DNA of 64,000 bases from Septoria linicola (GCA_024114885.1 CP099418.1:1736001-1800000), one strand, 5' to 3'; positions 34,979-45,911 are shown, counted from the stretch's first letter. The notes: generated from the sequence alone by a model not told the origin. Program-made: numbers and translations.

Positions 34979-36090
34979 ATGGGTATGCCGCCATGCCGCC
35001 AACCACAGCTGGCTCATGCTGACCTGTCGTGCCAGATCGTCCTAACAAGCCATCCGCATTGGTCTCGCCCACCAGCAACGGTCCTCAAGCCAGCGTGTAC
35101 GAGGAGAACGGCAAGGTCACCGCCAGACTACCGACCGGCGACTCTGTCGAGATTCTGCTGCACGGAGCTACGGTGACGAGCTGGAAGAGCAATGGCAAGG
35201 AGCGCCTTTGGGTCAGCAGTGCTGCAAAGCTGGACGGCAGTAAGCCCGTGAGAGGTGGCATACCAGTGGTCTGGCCGGTACGTGAAGACAGAGCTGCATT
35301 GGGAATGGACAACTGCTGACACCTGATGCAGGTCTTCGGTCCTCCACCAAAGGATCACGCAACGTCAGCACTCCCTCAGCACGGCTTCGCTCGTAGCACA
35401 CGCTGGGAGTACATGGGCAAGTCGTCGGCTGAGTCGTCGGTGCTGAGCAAGAATCGCGGCGATGACAGCGTCAAGGTGGACTTTGGTCTCTCCGACTCCA
35501 ACCTGAGTGACGAGTTCAAGAAGGCCTGGCCATACAAGTTCAGCCTCGTCTACTCGGTCACACTCGGCAAGGATGGCCTTCAGACCATGCTGCATGTTAG
35601 AAACGATGGCGACAAGAGCTTCGACTTCCAGACACTGCTTCACTCATACTTTAGTGTCGCTGTAAGTGCTGAGGGTGGAGATACGTCAAGTCTTCTCATA
35701 CTGATTCACTTGCAGGACATCTCCAAGACTCAGGTCAACGGTCTCGGCAGCGAGACATATGTGGACAAAGTGCTCAACGCGACCGAGCACCAGCAGACTT
35801 CGGCCAGTCTGTCCATTACCGGAGAGGTAGATCGTGTCTACAAGGGCCTCAAGCTGGACACCACATCCGTCGTGGAAGATGGCAAGCCATCCCTGGACGT
35901 CACACGCGATAACCTCAAGGACCTCGTCGTGTGGAATGCGTGGATCGAGAAAGCCAAGTCCATGGGTGACTTTGAGCCCAAGGATGGCTACAAGAAGTAC
36001 ATCTGTGTGGAAGTCGGTAGCGTGGACGGCTTCGAGGTCCTCTCTGCTGGAGACACTTGGGAGGGCGGCCAGATTCTCAAGGCGCACTGA
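34979..36090 (+). CDS. Glucose-6-phosphate 1-epimerase
   Basis: This enzyme interconverts the alpha and beta anomers of hexose-6-phosphates (yeast YMR099C family, aldose 1-epimerase fold) in the cytosol. Four exons are predicted, 34979-34982, 35036-35277, 35332-35661 and 35716-36090, giving 316 residues. The first coding exon is only ATGG. It is split from the rest by a 53-bp intron (GTATGC donor, CTGAC branch point, CCAG acceptor) and yields MDRPNKPSALV, which fits fungal homologues. The other possible start is a GTG preceded by an in-frame TGA. The core shows LLHGATVTSWK, VRGGIPVVWPVFGPP, the catalytic His99 in LPQHGFAR and the catalytic Glu291 in ICVEVG. Intron junctions are phase 0 inside conserved motifs. 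Confidence 0.92.
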
Positions 36091-36508
36091 CTGGCGAGGC
36101 CGTTCAGCGTGCTATAATGTCGATATGAATAACGAGCATGACGAGACCTCGCGTCCATGAAGCATACGATAGATATAGCAGACGATGGGATGCATCAGCG
36201 TCGACAACAGACGTACGAAATGCCATTGTGAAAGTACGACCAAGTCGTCTCTCTCCATATCGAAGCCCCCTTTAGCACGACATGCTCGTGCGAGTAAAGT
36301 ATACACAGCTTGTGGTCGAAGTAGCCTCCAGCGTAGTCATACACCAAACGCCATACCCTAACAGGCTCCGCTATCATAGCATGCCTGTAATGTGACACAG
36401 GAGACACGGTCCAAAGCCTTACCTCTATCATCCTTTCAGCAGAACATTCCCAGTTCTCTGCCGCTGCATCAATTCATAGCTCGTTCTTTAAGCCGCCGAG
36501 TCCGCTCA
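36091..36508. other. Convergent intergenic region, 418 bp
   Basis: The 3' ends of the epimerase gene (plus) and the CDK1 gene (minus) converge. Only 3' UTR sequence is expected, and no coding signal is visible. Confidence 0.4.
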
Positions 36509-37614
36509 TTAGTATCCGTGCCCTCGTCCATACGGCTTGGTTGCCTCAAAATAAGCGTGATGCACAGCTTGCTTCGCGCTCATACGGCCTGCCGGGTCGA
36601 ACACGAGGAGAGCGTCCAGTAGTTCCAGACCATCGTTCCCCAGCACCTTCACACCATCCGCGTTGACCAACTCGTCGTCTGTCTTGCGCTCCCACTTGGG
36701 GAACGAGGATTTGAAGTCGGGGAAAGAAGTCACGCCAGGCCACTCCTGCTCCGTAGGGGTGCCGAGTAAGCGGAAGATCTTGAAGATCTCGTCGATTTCC
36801 GAGTCACCTGGGAACAGTGGCTTGCGGGTGGCCATTTCAGCAAAAATGCAGCCGACACTCCACATGTCGACACCGGTGCTGTATTGTCTACCACCAAGCA
36901 GAATTTCGGGCGATCGATACCAGAGCGTGACGACTTCGTGGGTATATGTGCGAAGTGGGACACCGAAGGCTCTCGCGAGACCGAAATCGCCGATTTTGAG
37001 ATTGCCCTCCTTGTTGATGAGCAGATTTTGTGGTTTCAGATCGCGATGCAGGACGCGGTGAGAGTGACAGTAGCGAATGCCCATGAGCAGCTGATGCGTG
37101 AACTTCTTGACCTGTCCAAAGTGTGTCAGTCCATGGATCATGGCACATGATCTGGAGTCTTACCATGTCCGGACCCAGTCCAAAGTGTCCCTGCTCCGAC
37201 ATCACACCCTCTGGCAATGGCTTTCCTCTGCCTCCTTGGCTCACTGGCAGAGCCTCCATGTATTTCTTCAGGTCGACATCCATGAACTCGAACACCAGGT
37301 AAAGCTTGTGGCCATCCGCGTGGACAATGTTGAGCAGGCGCAAGACATGGACATCGTTCATCTCCTTGAGTAAGCTGATTTCGCGAATGGCAGTGGACGG
37401 AACGCCTTCGTCCTCAGCCTCGAGGCGGATCTTCTTGAGGGCGACGATGCGGTGGTCCGGCGTGGACAGATCGCGGGCTTTGTAGACGACGCCGTACGTG
37501 CCTATAAGAAGGCGCAAAGCATGTCAGAGACTCCACGAGGTCTGAGTACTGAAGACAGATCCTGGAGCAAACTCACCCTCGCCGACTTTCTCCATCTTCT
37601 GGTAGTTCTCCATG
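36509..37614 (-). CDS. CDC2: Cyclin-dependent kinase 1 (CDC28/cdc2/NimX orthologue)
   Basis: This is the master Ser/Thr kinase of the cell cycle. Three exons are predicted, 37578-37614, 37164-37501 and 36509-37111, giving 325 residues. Thr14-Tyr15, the inhibitory WEE1 site, lies in GEGTYG and is created across the first intron. The ATP Lys35 is in VALKKI. The diagnostic PSTAIRE helix is at 47-53. The catalytic loop HRDLKPQN contains Asp149. DFGLARAFGVPLRTYTHEVV contains the activating Thr182, and WYRSPEILLGG follows. PSTAIRE separates it from PHO85 (PSTAIRE-like but lacking MENYQK) and from transcriptional CDKs. A short kinase-insert loop (SQGGRGKPLPEG) is as in other filamentous fungi. It is divergent from RAD4. 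Confidence 0.95.
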
Positions 37615-38144
37615 ATGCGTCGCGCGGTGTGTTGTGTCGTTGACGGTGGTGCCGGTGGCGGGGGCGGGCGATGGCTTTGGTGCTGGAGAGAGAGAGAGAG
37701 GCACAATTTCTTCAGACCAGCTGTGGAGTTTGCTACGGCTGCTTGTTAGTAGTGTCCATCCAGAAGTATCGCGGGAGTGCGGATGGGAAGAAGCGAGCGG
37801 TGGAAACGAGCGTGTGTTCAAGTGGTTGCATATAAACAGAATAACAACGCGACTGCTGCCACCAAAGATGCTGGCGCCAGGGTCCATTCGCATCTCTTTC
37901 AAATGTGCCCTCACGCAGCTCGTCTTCCGTCTCCTCTCACATCACATCGCGGCCCACTTCACTCGGTCGCTGACAGACCATTCAGAGCGACGCACTTCAC
38001 TTGGCTGCGCTCAGAGACACATCTCTTGATGCCCAGCAGCATCGTTCATCGTGAATGTTTGCATGATGATCTTCACGTGCTAACGTGTACAAGCGCGCTG
38101 TCTATCTTCAGCCAGGACACACGAATACAGACTGACACACAAAC
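37615..38144. promoter_or_regulatory. Divergent promoter region CDK1 / RAD4
   Basis: 530 bp between divergent starts. A GA dinucleotide run (CT on the CDK1 strand) lies about 70 bp upstream of the CDK1 ATG, inside its probable 5' UTR. An ACGCGAC word lies near 37845. No other site was identified. Confidence 0.45.
37685..37701. repeat. GA/CT dinucleotide microsatellite
   Basis: About eight GA units lie in the probable CDK1 leader. CT-rich pyrimidine tracts near transcription starts are common in filamentous fungi. Confidence 0.8.
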
Positions 38145-41100
38145 ATGGCACCGAGTCGAGGGAAGGGCAAAGCGGCCGTTTTAAGCAGAGCTCAACCTGC
38201 CAGGCGCTCCACTAGGGGCCGTGCGATAGTCCACGATGCCGTTCCCGATGTCTACTCCGCTATGCTTACAGATGTCCGTTCTGAGGAGGGAAGCGGCGAC
38301 GATCGACCTCTCAAGAAGCGTCGAGTAACTCCACGTAAGCCCGTCCTGCACAAGAGATCTGCTGAGGAGCTCCCAGACTCTACTTTGCCTCTTCCTGCGA
38401 AATCCCTGCAGTCCGATGAAGCGCTTGGTCCCACGAAAGAACGGCAGCAGACGGTTGAGGACTCTTCAGAATCAGAGGCTGACGACTTCGAGTTCGAGGA
38501 CGTGGACCTCGATCTATCTCTTGAGTCCGCTGCCGAAGTTGACGGCATCGAGGATCTTTCGATATCTGTCCAGCCTCAGCACGACGCTCCACGTAATGTT
38601 TCTCAAAGGAGGAAGCCAGCTACCACCATCGAGAAGTCTCATAGACTACTCGTTCACAAACTCCACGTACTCTGCTTACTTGGCCATTGCATGTATGTGA
38701 ACGGGCGATGTAATAACACCTCTGCCCAGCGTCATCTCCGGCCACTGCTTACAGGCAAGACTGTCTCCTACCTCAATCCATCGAAGCATGACACCCAGTT
38801 TCAACGCAATCGATCTTTTCTGGATGGCCTTCAGCAAGCTCTCGACGCCTTTGTGCCCGACTACAAGATCATTGCATCTGGACTGACGAGGCCGAAATGG
38901 AATATCGATGAGGAGCCCAAACACTCACTGGGCATTGATGCTGAGCCTATAGGTAGCGTCGAATTTATCGGCGCAGCAAAGAACCTTGAGGGATCTCAAG
39001 ACATGGCCAGTCAGCTGTTCTGCGCCATGCTTCGCTCTGCTGGGGTCGAGGCGAGGATTGTATGCTCATTGCAATCTCTGCCATTTACCAGTGTGCCAAA
39101 AGGAGCAACGCCGAAAAAGCCGGCCAAAGTCCGCATCATGGCTATTGCACCCGACACGGACGTCTCTGGGACACGTCGGCCACAAGATGATATTTCTGTC
39201 CGTGGGTCGCGTGCCATAGGGAACGTGCCTTCCGCGCGTAGACGTCTTGGCCAACCCAGCTTCGTCGAAGAAACCATTCATACAACTCCAGCCCAAAAGA
39301 AACCGAAGGCTGTGGTCAAGCTTTCGTTCCCAGTCTTCTGGGTCGAGGCCTTCAACGAAGCAAACCAGAAGTGGGTTGCCATAGATCCAGTCGTTACGAA
39401 TACCGTCAACAAACCATCAAAGCTGGAGCCGCCAGCGTCTTATGAACTGAATCAATTGTCCTACGCCATTGCATTTGAGGACGATGGTTCCGCACGAGAC
39501 GTTACACGGCGCTACGCGAAGGCATACAATGCAAAAACCCGCAGACACCGCGTTGAAGCCTCAGAAGATGGAGCAAAGTGGTGGAAGAAGGCTATGCGCG
39601 TATTCCGCAGGAAGGACGGACTGCTTGACCGCGATCAAGTAGAGGATGCTGAGATGGCACAGAAGGAGGCCAGAGAGGGTCTGCCTGCGAATGTCCTCGA
39701 CTTCAAAGACCACCCATACTATGCGCTAGAACGCCACCTGAAGCGACAAGAAGTGATCCATCCGAGACGGGACGTAGGCAAAGTGAACGCAGGCACTGCC
39801 GCGAAGCCAAAAATGGAGCCTGTCTTCCGTCGGAGGGATGTCTTGGCATGCAGAAGTGCTGATAAGTGGTATCGTAATGGCCGAGAGCTCAAGGCAAACG
39901 AACAGCCACTAAAGCATGTACCCGCTCGAGCAAGGAGACAGACTTCGCCAGGCGATCAATCAAGTGTCACTGCTCCAGCACCCACCACAGCTCTTTACGC
40001 ACCATTTCAGACGCAATTATATGTCCCACCACCAGTACAGCGTGGGCGCGTGCCCAGAAACTCTTATGGCAACCTCGACGTATTTGTGCCAACGATGGTA
40101 CCTGCTGGAGGTGTACATATTAGACATCCTTCGACACCGCAAGCGGCTAAGCTGTTGCGCATCGATTACGCTGATGCAGTCATAGGCTTCCACTTCAAAG
40201 GACGACACGGCACTGCTGTTATTGAGGGAGCAGTTGTGGCCAGCCAGTACGCTGATGCAATTCGCGAAGTCATCGATGGTCTTGAGTACATGACATTGGA
40301 AGACGAGGCAAGGGCCAGAAGTCTACTGGCGCTCAAGATGTGGAAGCGTTTCCTCGTCGGTCTACGTATTGCTGAGCGTGTGCGCGCGTACGGCATCTCT
40401 CCGTCCGCGCCGACTAACGAGGGCATGCAAGAAGCTCAGGACACACTCATATCTCCCGGCGCAGACAAAGAGCTAGTCACAGCTGGACGGTTTAGTCTAA
40501 GAGAACTTGAAAGAAGAAGACCAGCTGCTCGCAAGCGAAAAGTAGCAGAATCTGATACAGAAGAGGAGATTCTGTCACGCGCAGGTGAATATTCTGACCA
40601 AGAGGCAGGAGGCTTCGTGCTCGGGTCGGGTGGTGCAGAACCCAACGACCAACCTTTCAACGCAGACACTTCGAGCCTGTACCAAGGCAGTCCCGACGGC
40701 TCCAGGAGAAATGCTACTCATGTTGACGAAATCGCCGAAAATCAGGGAGGGGGCTTCTTCGTGGATGATGCTGAACCCAGCGACAATGGAGGGGGCTTCG
40801 TCGTGGACGATGCTGGAGTCAGCGGCAACCAAGGGGGCGGTTTCATCACTGAAGGCATTAACGACACTGACGGACCCGATGATTACACATCTGAAATGAG
40901 TATCGACAATTTCCCAGGAGGAGAACAGAAAGTCATGCACACTCCAGCAGAAAGATCTGCTGAGCCTGCTGCTCATCAAAGCACCGCTACTGTCGCTCGC
41001 CATGAGACTCGGTCTGGTCCCGAGCCTGGAGCACCAGGAGACAAGCTACCCGATGAATTTGCACAGAAGGCCATGCCAGTCGACAGGTACTCCGAAAATG

Positions 41101-41261
41101 AGATGGAAAGCATACCAGAGAGACCATTCCAGCCTGCAGTACAGTCTGGACATCGTTCGCCATCTGAGTCTGAACACGGGGAAGAAAGTGACAGAGGCTC
41201 CATGTTATCGCATGATCCAGAAGACGACGAAGCAGAACCAGACTGGCTTGAGAGCGATTAA
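38145..41261 (+). CDS. RAD4: DNA repair protein RAD4 (XPC orthologue)
   Basis: RAD4 recognises bulky and UV lesions in nucleotide excision repair, with RAD23. This is a single exon of 1038 residues. A basic N-terminus (RGKGKAAVL, LKKRRVTPRK) and an acidic patch (EADDFEFEDVDLDL) precede the transglutaminase-like domain at about 160-500, with QLFCAMLRSAGVEARIVCSLQ, FPVFWVEAFNEANQKWVAIDP and a basic linker. BHD1 starts near 514 (LPANVLDFKDHPYYALERHL). BHD2 contains FRRRDVLACRSADKWYRNGRE. BHD3 at about 640-745 has YGNLDVFVPTMVPAGGVHI. The C-terminal ~290 residues are disordered and acidic and contain repeated GGGF motifs. The ATG lies in a good context (AACATGG). Confidence 0.95.
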   Translation: MAPSRGKGKAAVLSRAQPARRSTRGRAIVHDAVPDVYSAMLTDVRSEEGSGDDRPLKKRRVTPRKPVLHKRSAEELPDSTLPLPAKSLQSDEALGPTKERQQTVEDSSESEADDFEFEDVDLDLSLESAAEVDGIEDLSISVQPQHDAPRNVSQRRKPATTIEKSHRLLVHKLHVLCLLGHCMYVNGRCNNTSAQRHLRPLLTGKTVSYLNPSKHDTQFQRNRSFLDGLQQALDAFVPDYKIIASGLTRPKWNIDEEPKHSLGIDAEPIGSVEFIGAAKNLEGSQDMASQLFCAMLRSAGVEARIVCSLQSLPFTSVPKGATPKKPAKVRIMAIAPDTDVSGTRRPQDDISVRGSRAIGNVPSARRRLGQPSFVEETIHTTPAQKKPKAVVKLSFPVFWVEAFNEANQKWVAIDPVVTNTVNKPSKLEPPASYELNQLSYAIAFEDDGSARDVTRRYAKAYNAKTRRHRVEASEDGAKWWKKAMRVFRRKDGLLDRDQVEDAEMAQKEAREGLPANVLDFKDHPYYALERHLKRQEVIHPRRDVGKVNAGTAAKPKMEPVFRRRDVLACRSADKWYRNGRELKANEQPLKHVPARARRQTSPGDQSSVTAPAPTTALYAPFQTQLYVPPPVQRGRVPRNSYGNLDVFVPTMVPAGGVHIRHPSTPQAAKLLRIDYADAVIGFHFKGRHGTAVIEGAVVASQYADAIREVIDGLEYMTLEDEARARSLLALKMWKRFLVGLRIAERVRAYGISPSAPTNEGMQEAQDTLISPGADKELVTAGRFSLRELERRRPAARKRKVAESDTEEEILSRAGEYSDQEAGGFVLGSGGAEPNDQPFNADTSSLYQGSPDGSRRNATHVDEIAENQGGGFFVDDAEPSDNGGGFVVDDAGVSGNQGGGFITEGINDTDGPDDYTSEMSIDNFPGGEQKVMHTPAERSAEPAAHQSTATVARHETRSGPEPGAPGDKLPDEFAQKAMPVDRYSENEMESIPERPFQPAVQSGHRSPSESEHGEESDRGSMLSHDPEDDEAEPDWLESD

Positions 41262-41504
41262 AGCGATTACTTCGGGGTCAGGAGCCGTAGGCCTGTTGAT
41301 GTACTCTCACGACGTAATGCCACCAAAATGTTCTCTCGTGAATCTTTGTTTCGTTTGGCACGGTGTGTGGCTGTTCGTGTTTATGTTGTGTTCGTGTGGA
41401 TCTCTGCTGCAAATCCGTAACTAGTCCAGAACTCGCTTCTCGGCGCCTGCCGTTTTCTTCTGCACATCTACTGTCAATACATCGATGACAGATTTTGGCA
41501 CATC

Positions 41505-42608
41505 ATGGGGAAATCATCCAAAGACAAGCGCGATGCCTACTACCGCCTCGCAAAAGAGCAAGGATGGCGCGCGCGCTCAGCCTTCAAGCTCTTACAATTG
41601 GACGAAGAATTTGACCTCTTCTCCGGAGTTTCACGTGTGGTTGATCTGTGTGCAGCGCCCGGGAGCTGGTCACAAGTTTTATCGCGCATATTAATCAAAG
41701 GAGAAAGAATTGGTAGGGCTTCGTGGGAAGACAAACGACACAAGTACATGTTGCAACAGCATGATGGAACCACAGGCGCACCAGAAGTGGAGATCGCGAA
41801 CACCGTTCCTGCGAGAAGTCCTCGAACAGACGTCAAGATTGTAGCGATCGATCTGCAACCTATGTCTCCATTAGAAGGCATTACCTGTCTGAAGGCCGAT
41901 ATCACACATCCCTCTACCATTCCGCTGCTGCTCAAAGCTCTGGATCCAGACTACGATGCCAAGACTTCTGCGACAGAGGCATCCCACCCTGTGGACCTCG
42001 TGATCTCTGATGGCGCTCCAGATGTTACAGGTCTACACGATCTTGATATCTATGTCCAATCGCAGTTGCTATGGGCTGCACTCAATCTAGCGCTGTGCGT
42101 GCTGAAGCCCGGTGGACGATTTGTGGCAAAGATTTTCCGAGCCAAGGACGTTGATGTGCTATATGCGCAGTTGAAGTTGGTGTTTGAGAGTGTTGCTGTC
42201 GCAAAGCCTAGAAGTAGTAGGGCCAGCAGCGTGGAGGCCTTCATCGTGTGCACGAATTTCCGCCCTCCAGAAGGCTTCAAGGCCAGTCTCGACGACCCAC
42301 TTGGAGGGTCTGGCATTGTACAAGAAGAAGCGCAGATCTCAAAACACATTGCAAGCCGGATAGAGCGCCAAGATGGTATCACGGAGGTCAATATCGATAC
42401 TGGTGCCCAGAACAATCGCTGGATTGCTCCTTTCTTGGCATGCGGAGATCTCAGCGCTTTTGATGCTGATGCCAGCCATAAGTTGCCAGATGGACATGTG
42501 AGCTTGGATCCAGTGCAGCCGCCCACGGCACCTCCATATCGCAGGGCACTTGAGGAACGCAAGAAGACGGGTGGAGCATATGGGAAAACCAAACGCGGCG
42601 CTGTTTGA
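41505..42608 (+). CDS. TRM7: tRNA 2'-O-ribose methyltransferase (FtsJ family)
   Basis: TRM7 methylates positions 32 and 34 of the anticodon loop of tRNA-Phe, -Trp and -Leu with AdoMet in the cytosol. This is a single exon of 367 residues. The N-terminus MGKSSKDKRDAYYRLAKEQG is characteristic of TRM7. The K-D-K-E catalytic tetrad is visible: Lys28 in RSAFKLLQLDEEF, Asp in ISDGAPDVTGLHDLD, Lys in GGRFVAKIFRAKD, and Glu in SSVEAFIVC. The AdoMet loop is VVDLCAAPGSWSQVL. Compared with yeast (310 residues) it has a ~25-residue insert around residues 78-105 and a C-terminal extension ending GGAYGKTKRGAV. It follows RAD4 by 243 bp on the same strand. Confidence 0.95.
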   Translation: MGKSSKDKRDAYYRLAKEQGWRARSAFKLLQLDEEFDLFSGVSRVVDLCAAPGSWSQVLSRILIKGERIGRASWEDKRHKYMLQQHDGTTGAPEVEIANTVPARSPRTDVKIVAIDLQPMSPLEGITCLKADITHPSTIPLLLKALDPDYDAKTSATEASHPVDLVISDGAPDVTGLHDLDIYVQSQLLWAALNLALCVLKPGGRFVAKIFRAKDVDVLYAQLKLVFESVAVAKPRSSRASSVEAFIVCTNFRPPEGFKASLDDPLGGSGIVQEEAQISKHIASRIERQDGITEVNIDTGAQNNRWIAPFLACGDLSAFDADASHKLPDGHVSLDPVQPPTAPPYRRALEERKKTGGAYGKTKRGAV

Positions 42609-43695
42609 GATCCACCCTTCTGGAGTTTTTTCGAGATTGGAATAGCAACAGTCATGACAGCTCATACCAAAGGACGGCCTACCAGATTTGGCCATAGCAT
42701 GAACTCAGTGGCGCCTTACTAAGCAGAAGCGGTATGCAAATCTGGAAGTTCAACGCAGTGGAACATACGTTGTAGGGACAACTCGTAGTACCAATTGGCA
42801 CTCGTGGACTCAACACTGAAATTGTTGCTCCGTCTGCTAGGCAGCTTTAAGCTGCCTACGGACGCCGCTCTCTGCTGTGAGCAACGAGTGCAGTGCTGTA
42901 AAGTGGCCGGGATGCATGCACGCTGTGCTAGCCGATGTGCTACAAGGGAACCAACCATCTCGCTAAGCCTGAATTGCGAGATGGCCATCACTCAATCGGG
43001 TCTGGTATCGAATGAACCATTTCAATTCCATATCAGCACTCGTGGCGATCCAGGACGACTTGCTGCAAGGTACATATGCTGGGTCGCTTACAAACTACAA
43101 CTGCATGTGCAGCATGACAGCTCGGTCCATGTGTGCTACGCCTCGATCAAGGCCAAGCAGCACAAGACGTCCAGCATTCTCGCTTATGCGGAGCTTGAAG
43201 GTGAGAAGCTCATGTAAGACCACATAGACTACGCTTATTTGGGCTCTTCGGCTCCACACTTCCGGCATCAAGGTCCACTTGACCATTGTTATCGTTCCAT
43301 TGTGGCTTCTGTACTACAGTACACTCCAAGCACTATTGCCCAACCCAGCTGTTCCATGATCTCACTCAGCTCAAACACCAATATTTTCTGCATATGCCGG
43401 TGTTTATGCAAGCCTTCGTGTGAATCATTGATCTCCACAAGGTGACCGGCAACGACATTTGCACGGCAGGTATTTCGGCCTAACACCTTGTCCATCTCCC
43501 GGCCATCGATTTCATAGAGGGTGTGAGGCAGCTGTGCTGGGTATATAAATATGCGAAGCAGAGCTCCCAGAAGCTGTTCCCTGCTCGCACCACGATCTTC
43601 ACCAACCAACATCGGACCAGCCTTCCAGTCACCTGCTCATTTGAGCAGACTTTCGTCATTCCGTGCATAATCAGCCACGTAGGCTCATCACGACA
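42609..43695. other. Intergenic, 1.1 kb
   Basis: This lies between TRM7 and the secreted NTF2-like gene. It likely contains the promoter of the latter, including a TATA box. The ORF at 42795-43217 is Cys-rich but shows no family feature, so I do not call it. Confidence 0.45.
43542..43551 (+). promoter_or_regulatory. TATA box of the first NTF2-like gene
   Basis: TATATAAATA lies 145 bp upstream of the ATG at 43696, a normal distance for a fungal core promoter. TATA-type promoters often belong to inducible genes, which would suit a secreted protein. Confidence 0.6.
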
Positions 43696-44400
43696 ATGCA
43701 CTTTCCAACAGTTCTCGCGGGATTGACCCTATGCTACGCTGGTTTCGCTCGAGCTGCGCCAGAGGCCAGCAGTGACCTTCATGCATTGGGTTCAGTCAAA
43801 CGTCCAAGCTGGTATCCTGGACGCTCCACCGCATGTCTGAGCGACAAGGAAGCTCAAGCCGTGGCCACGAACTTCAAGAACCTGATCGCCAACTATAGCA
43901 ATGAGCTGGCGAACGCTTCCCTGACTACAGACTTTGTCGACTATTCTGATAGTGTGATTGAGCTCATCAATAATGGCTGCTCGAACTCACCTGTGGCGGT
44001 TCGTCTTCTCAGTTTGCGCTACATGATGGCCCATTTCCGCTGATATGTCTCCAGCTTGGTACTGCCACCTTCGCCAGTCGAGCTTCTTTTGAAGCCGGTC
44101 AAGGCGCTCAGCCGGCCATCCCATTCCAGCAACTGAACATCTGGTGTGTACTCTTTATCTTTCTGCTACTTCGTGTTACCTTCGATTAACGATTGGCATA
44201 GGCACAACTGCAATACCGTGACCATTCGCTGGCTGTCGAGTGGACCTGGTCAGGAGCCACAGCAAGTGACTGGAATTATTGTGCTGGAGACAGTGCGCAA
44301 GTCAGGCAAGTGGCTGATCAAGACAGTCTACTCGGAGTTCAACAGTGGCGCCTGGCTTGTGAACTTGGGCATCTTCAAGCCAACTAATTGCACACTGTAG
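43696..44400 (+). CDS. Secreted NTF2-like domain protein (paralogue 1)
   Basis: This is a small secreted protein of unknown function with an NTF2-like cone fold. Three exons are predicted, 43696-43998, 44055-44143 and 44202-44400, giving 196 residues. A signal peptide (MHFPTVLAGLTLCYAGFARA) should be cleaved near residue 20. A Lys-Arg at 35-36 (GSVKR) is a possible Kex2 site that would release a short propeptide. The domain begins at CLSDKEAQAVATNF. It includes FVDYSDSVIELINNGC and IPFQQLNIWHNCNTVTIRW, and ends with KTVYSEFNSGAWLVNLGIF and a C-terminal Cys. Four cysteines could form two disulfides. The first intron donor (GTTCGT) is weak but restores PVALGTATF. It converges on the FAD monooxygenase gene with 187 bp between stops. 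Confidence 0.85.
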
Positions 44401-44587
44401 AGCGAAGTCAGGTCTCATACCAGATCGCGAACGGAGAGGCGAGTGGGGAATTGTTTGTAAATATCGCATTAATGTATCAACCACGTAAAGGCAGGATCTG
44501 GTACATCCAGCACAACTCATGAATTCATCCTCTGTCTAACGAATCCTAATACAAATTCCCAACTCGCAAAACACCATACCATCAACT

Positions 44588-45911
44588 TCAGTATCCGAGG
44601 TCCGATCTGGTAACGTCTTCGACGAAATGCTTCTCGCGAGAGTCCTTTGACCACCACAAATACCATGGGACGATGAAAGTCTTGACCTTGTGGCCAACCC
44701 AGCCGGCGTCAGAGACTGTTTTGACCACATTGCTCGATTCAGCAAAAGCCGAATCTATGCGTGGCCGCCTGAGCTTCTCGTACGCATCGAAAGCCTCCTT
44801 CATGGTATTGGGCTTTCCTTTCTCGATCCATCTTGTGAGACATCGGGAGAACAGGACGGTGTCTTCGAAGACGATCCCTGTACTCTCGCCTTGAGGAGGC
44901 ATGGCGTGCTATCACGAGTCAGCATGATGGAGCCCTGTTTCAGGAGTATTTACTTACTGCTGCGTCTCCAAGAAGCATGACGCGATCAGTGCTCCACTTG
45001 CCCTCTTTCGATAGCGTGAAAACAGGCCACAGAAAGAAGTCTTCCGCTTTCTCGATGAGCGGCTTGATGCAAGGTATGACAGCATCGCCAAAACGCTCCA
45101 GAAGCTGAGATCGTGTGCGCTCGGCATCAGCACCGACAGATTTCCAGCCATCTCGAGAGCCAATGTCTTCGACTTGCATGAGTCCGCCCACGTAGACAGA
45201 CTTGGCCTCAGAAGAGTGGAAGCTAGTCAAAAGCATTCCTCTGCGAGCGAAATTGATTGCGGTGCATTCAAAGTGCACCTTGAAGTCGGGATCGATGGGC
45301 GCAAATCCAAAGGCATTGGAAACACCGGAGTAGGTCGCTTTCCGCTCTGGCTCAACGTGTTTCAGTCGCGTGACTGAATGAATACCGTCACAACCCATGA
45401 GCAGGTCCGCGCTAACAGATTCCCCGTCTTCGAAGTGGAGCGTCACTTTCTCGGCAGTCTCTTCGATCTTTACCGTTCGTTTTCCACATGTCATGGTGAT
45501 GTTCTTCTGTTGCTCCACGGCCGCCAGGACACCTTTCAGTGCGTCGCCGCGAGTAATGCGCAGAGCTTTATATGGAGGGGAGCCTACTCCTTTACCATCT
45601 GGTCCTCGGAAGTCCGACTCAGCGATCTTGCCAGAGTAGACATCGAAAATCTCGAGAAAGTCAATGTCTCGTCCATAATTGCGTTTGCGAATGATAGGTA
45701 GAGCGCCTAAGTGATCGAGCATTCGCAGCGCGTTTGGTGTCAGGTTCACTGCTCCTCCAATTGTGGCAGGCTCTGGGCGTATCTCGTAGATTCGTATCCT
45801 CGGAATCTGATCAGGTGGTGCATATTTTGTAAGTGCAAGCGCCGTGGTGAGTCCAGCTATACCTCCGCCCAGTATGATGACATCCAATCCTTGAGAGGTT
45901 TTGGCTGCCAT
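44588..45911 (-). CDS. FAD-dependent monooxygenase (salicylate hydroxylase-like)
   Basis: This is a class A flavoprotein hydroxylase acting on an aromatic or similar substrate with NAD(P)H and O2. Two exons are predicted, 44958-45911 and 44588-44908, giving 424 residues. I chose the ATG of MAAKTSQGLDVIILGGG; upstream in-frame sequence starts only with TTG. The FAD dinucleotide motif is GGGIAGLTTALAL, the DG motif is LLMGCDGIHSVTR, and the GD motif is VMLLGDAAHAMPPQGESTG, which spans the intron precisely. The C-terminus (VKTFIVPWYLWW) is hydrophobic and aromatic but too short to be a sure membrane anchor. No biosynthetic cluster genes flank it, so a catabolic or detoxification role is more likely than secondary metabolism. 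Confidence 0.9.

Noticed and set aside
42795..43217. 140-codon Cys-rich ORF upstream of the first NTF2-like gene
   Set aside because: No signal peptide, no family pattern, and composition typical of a chance frame in GC-balanced DNA.
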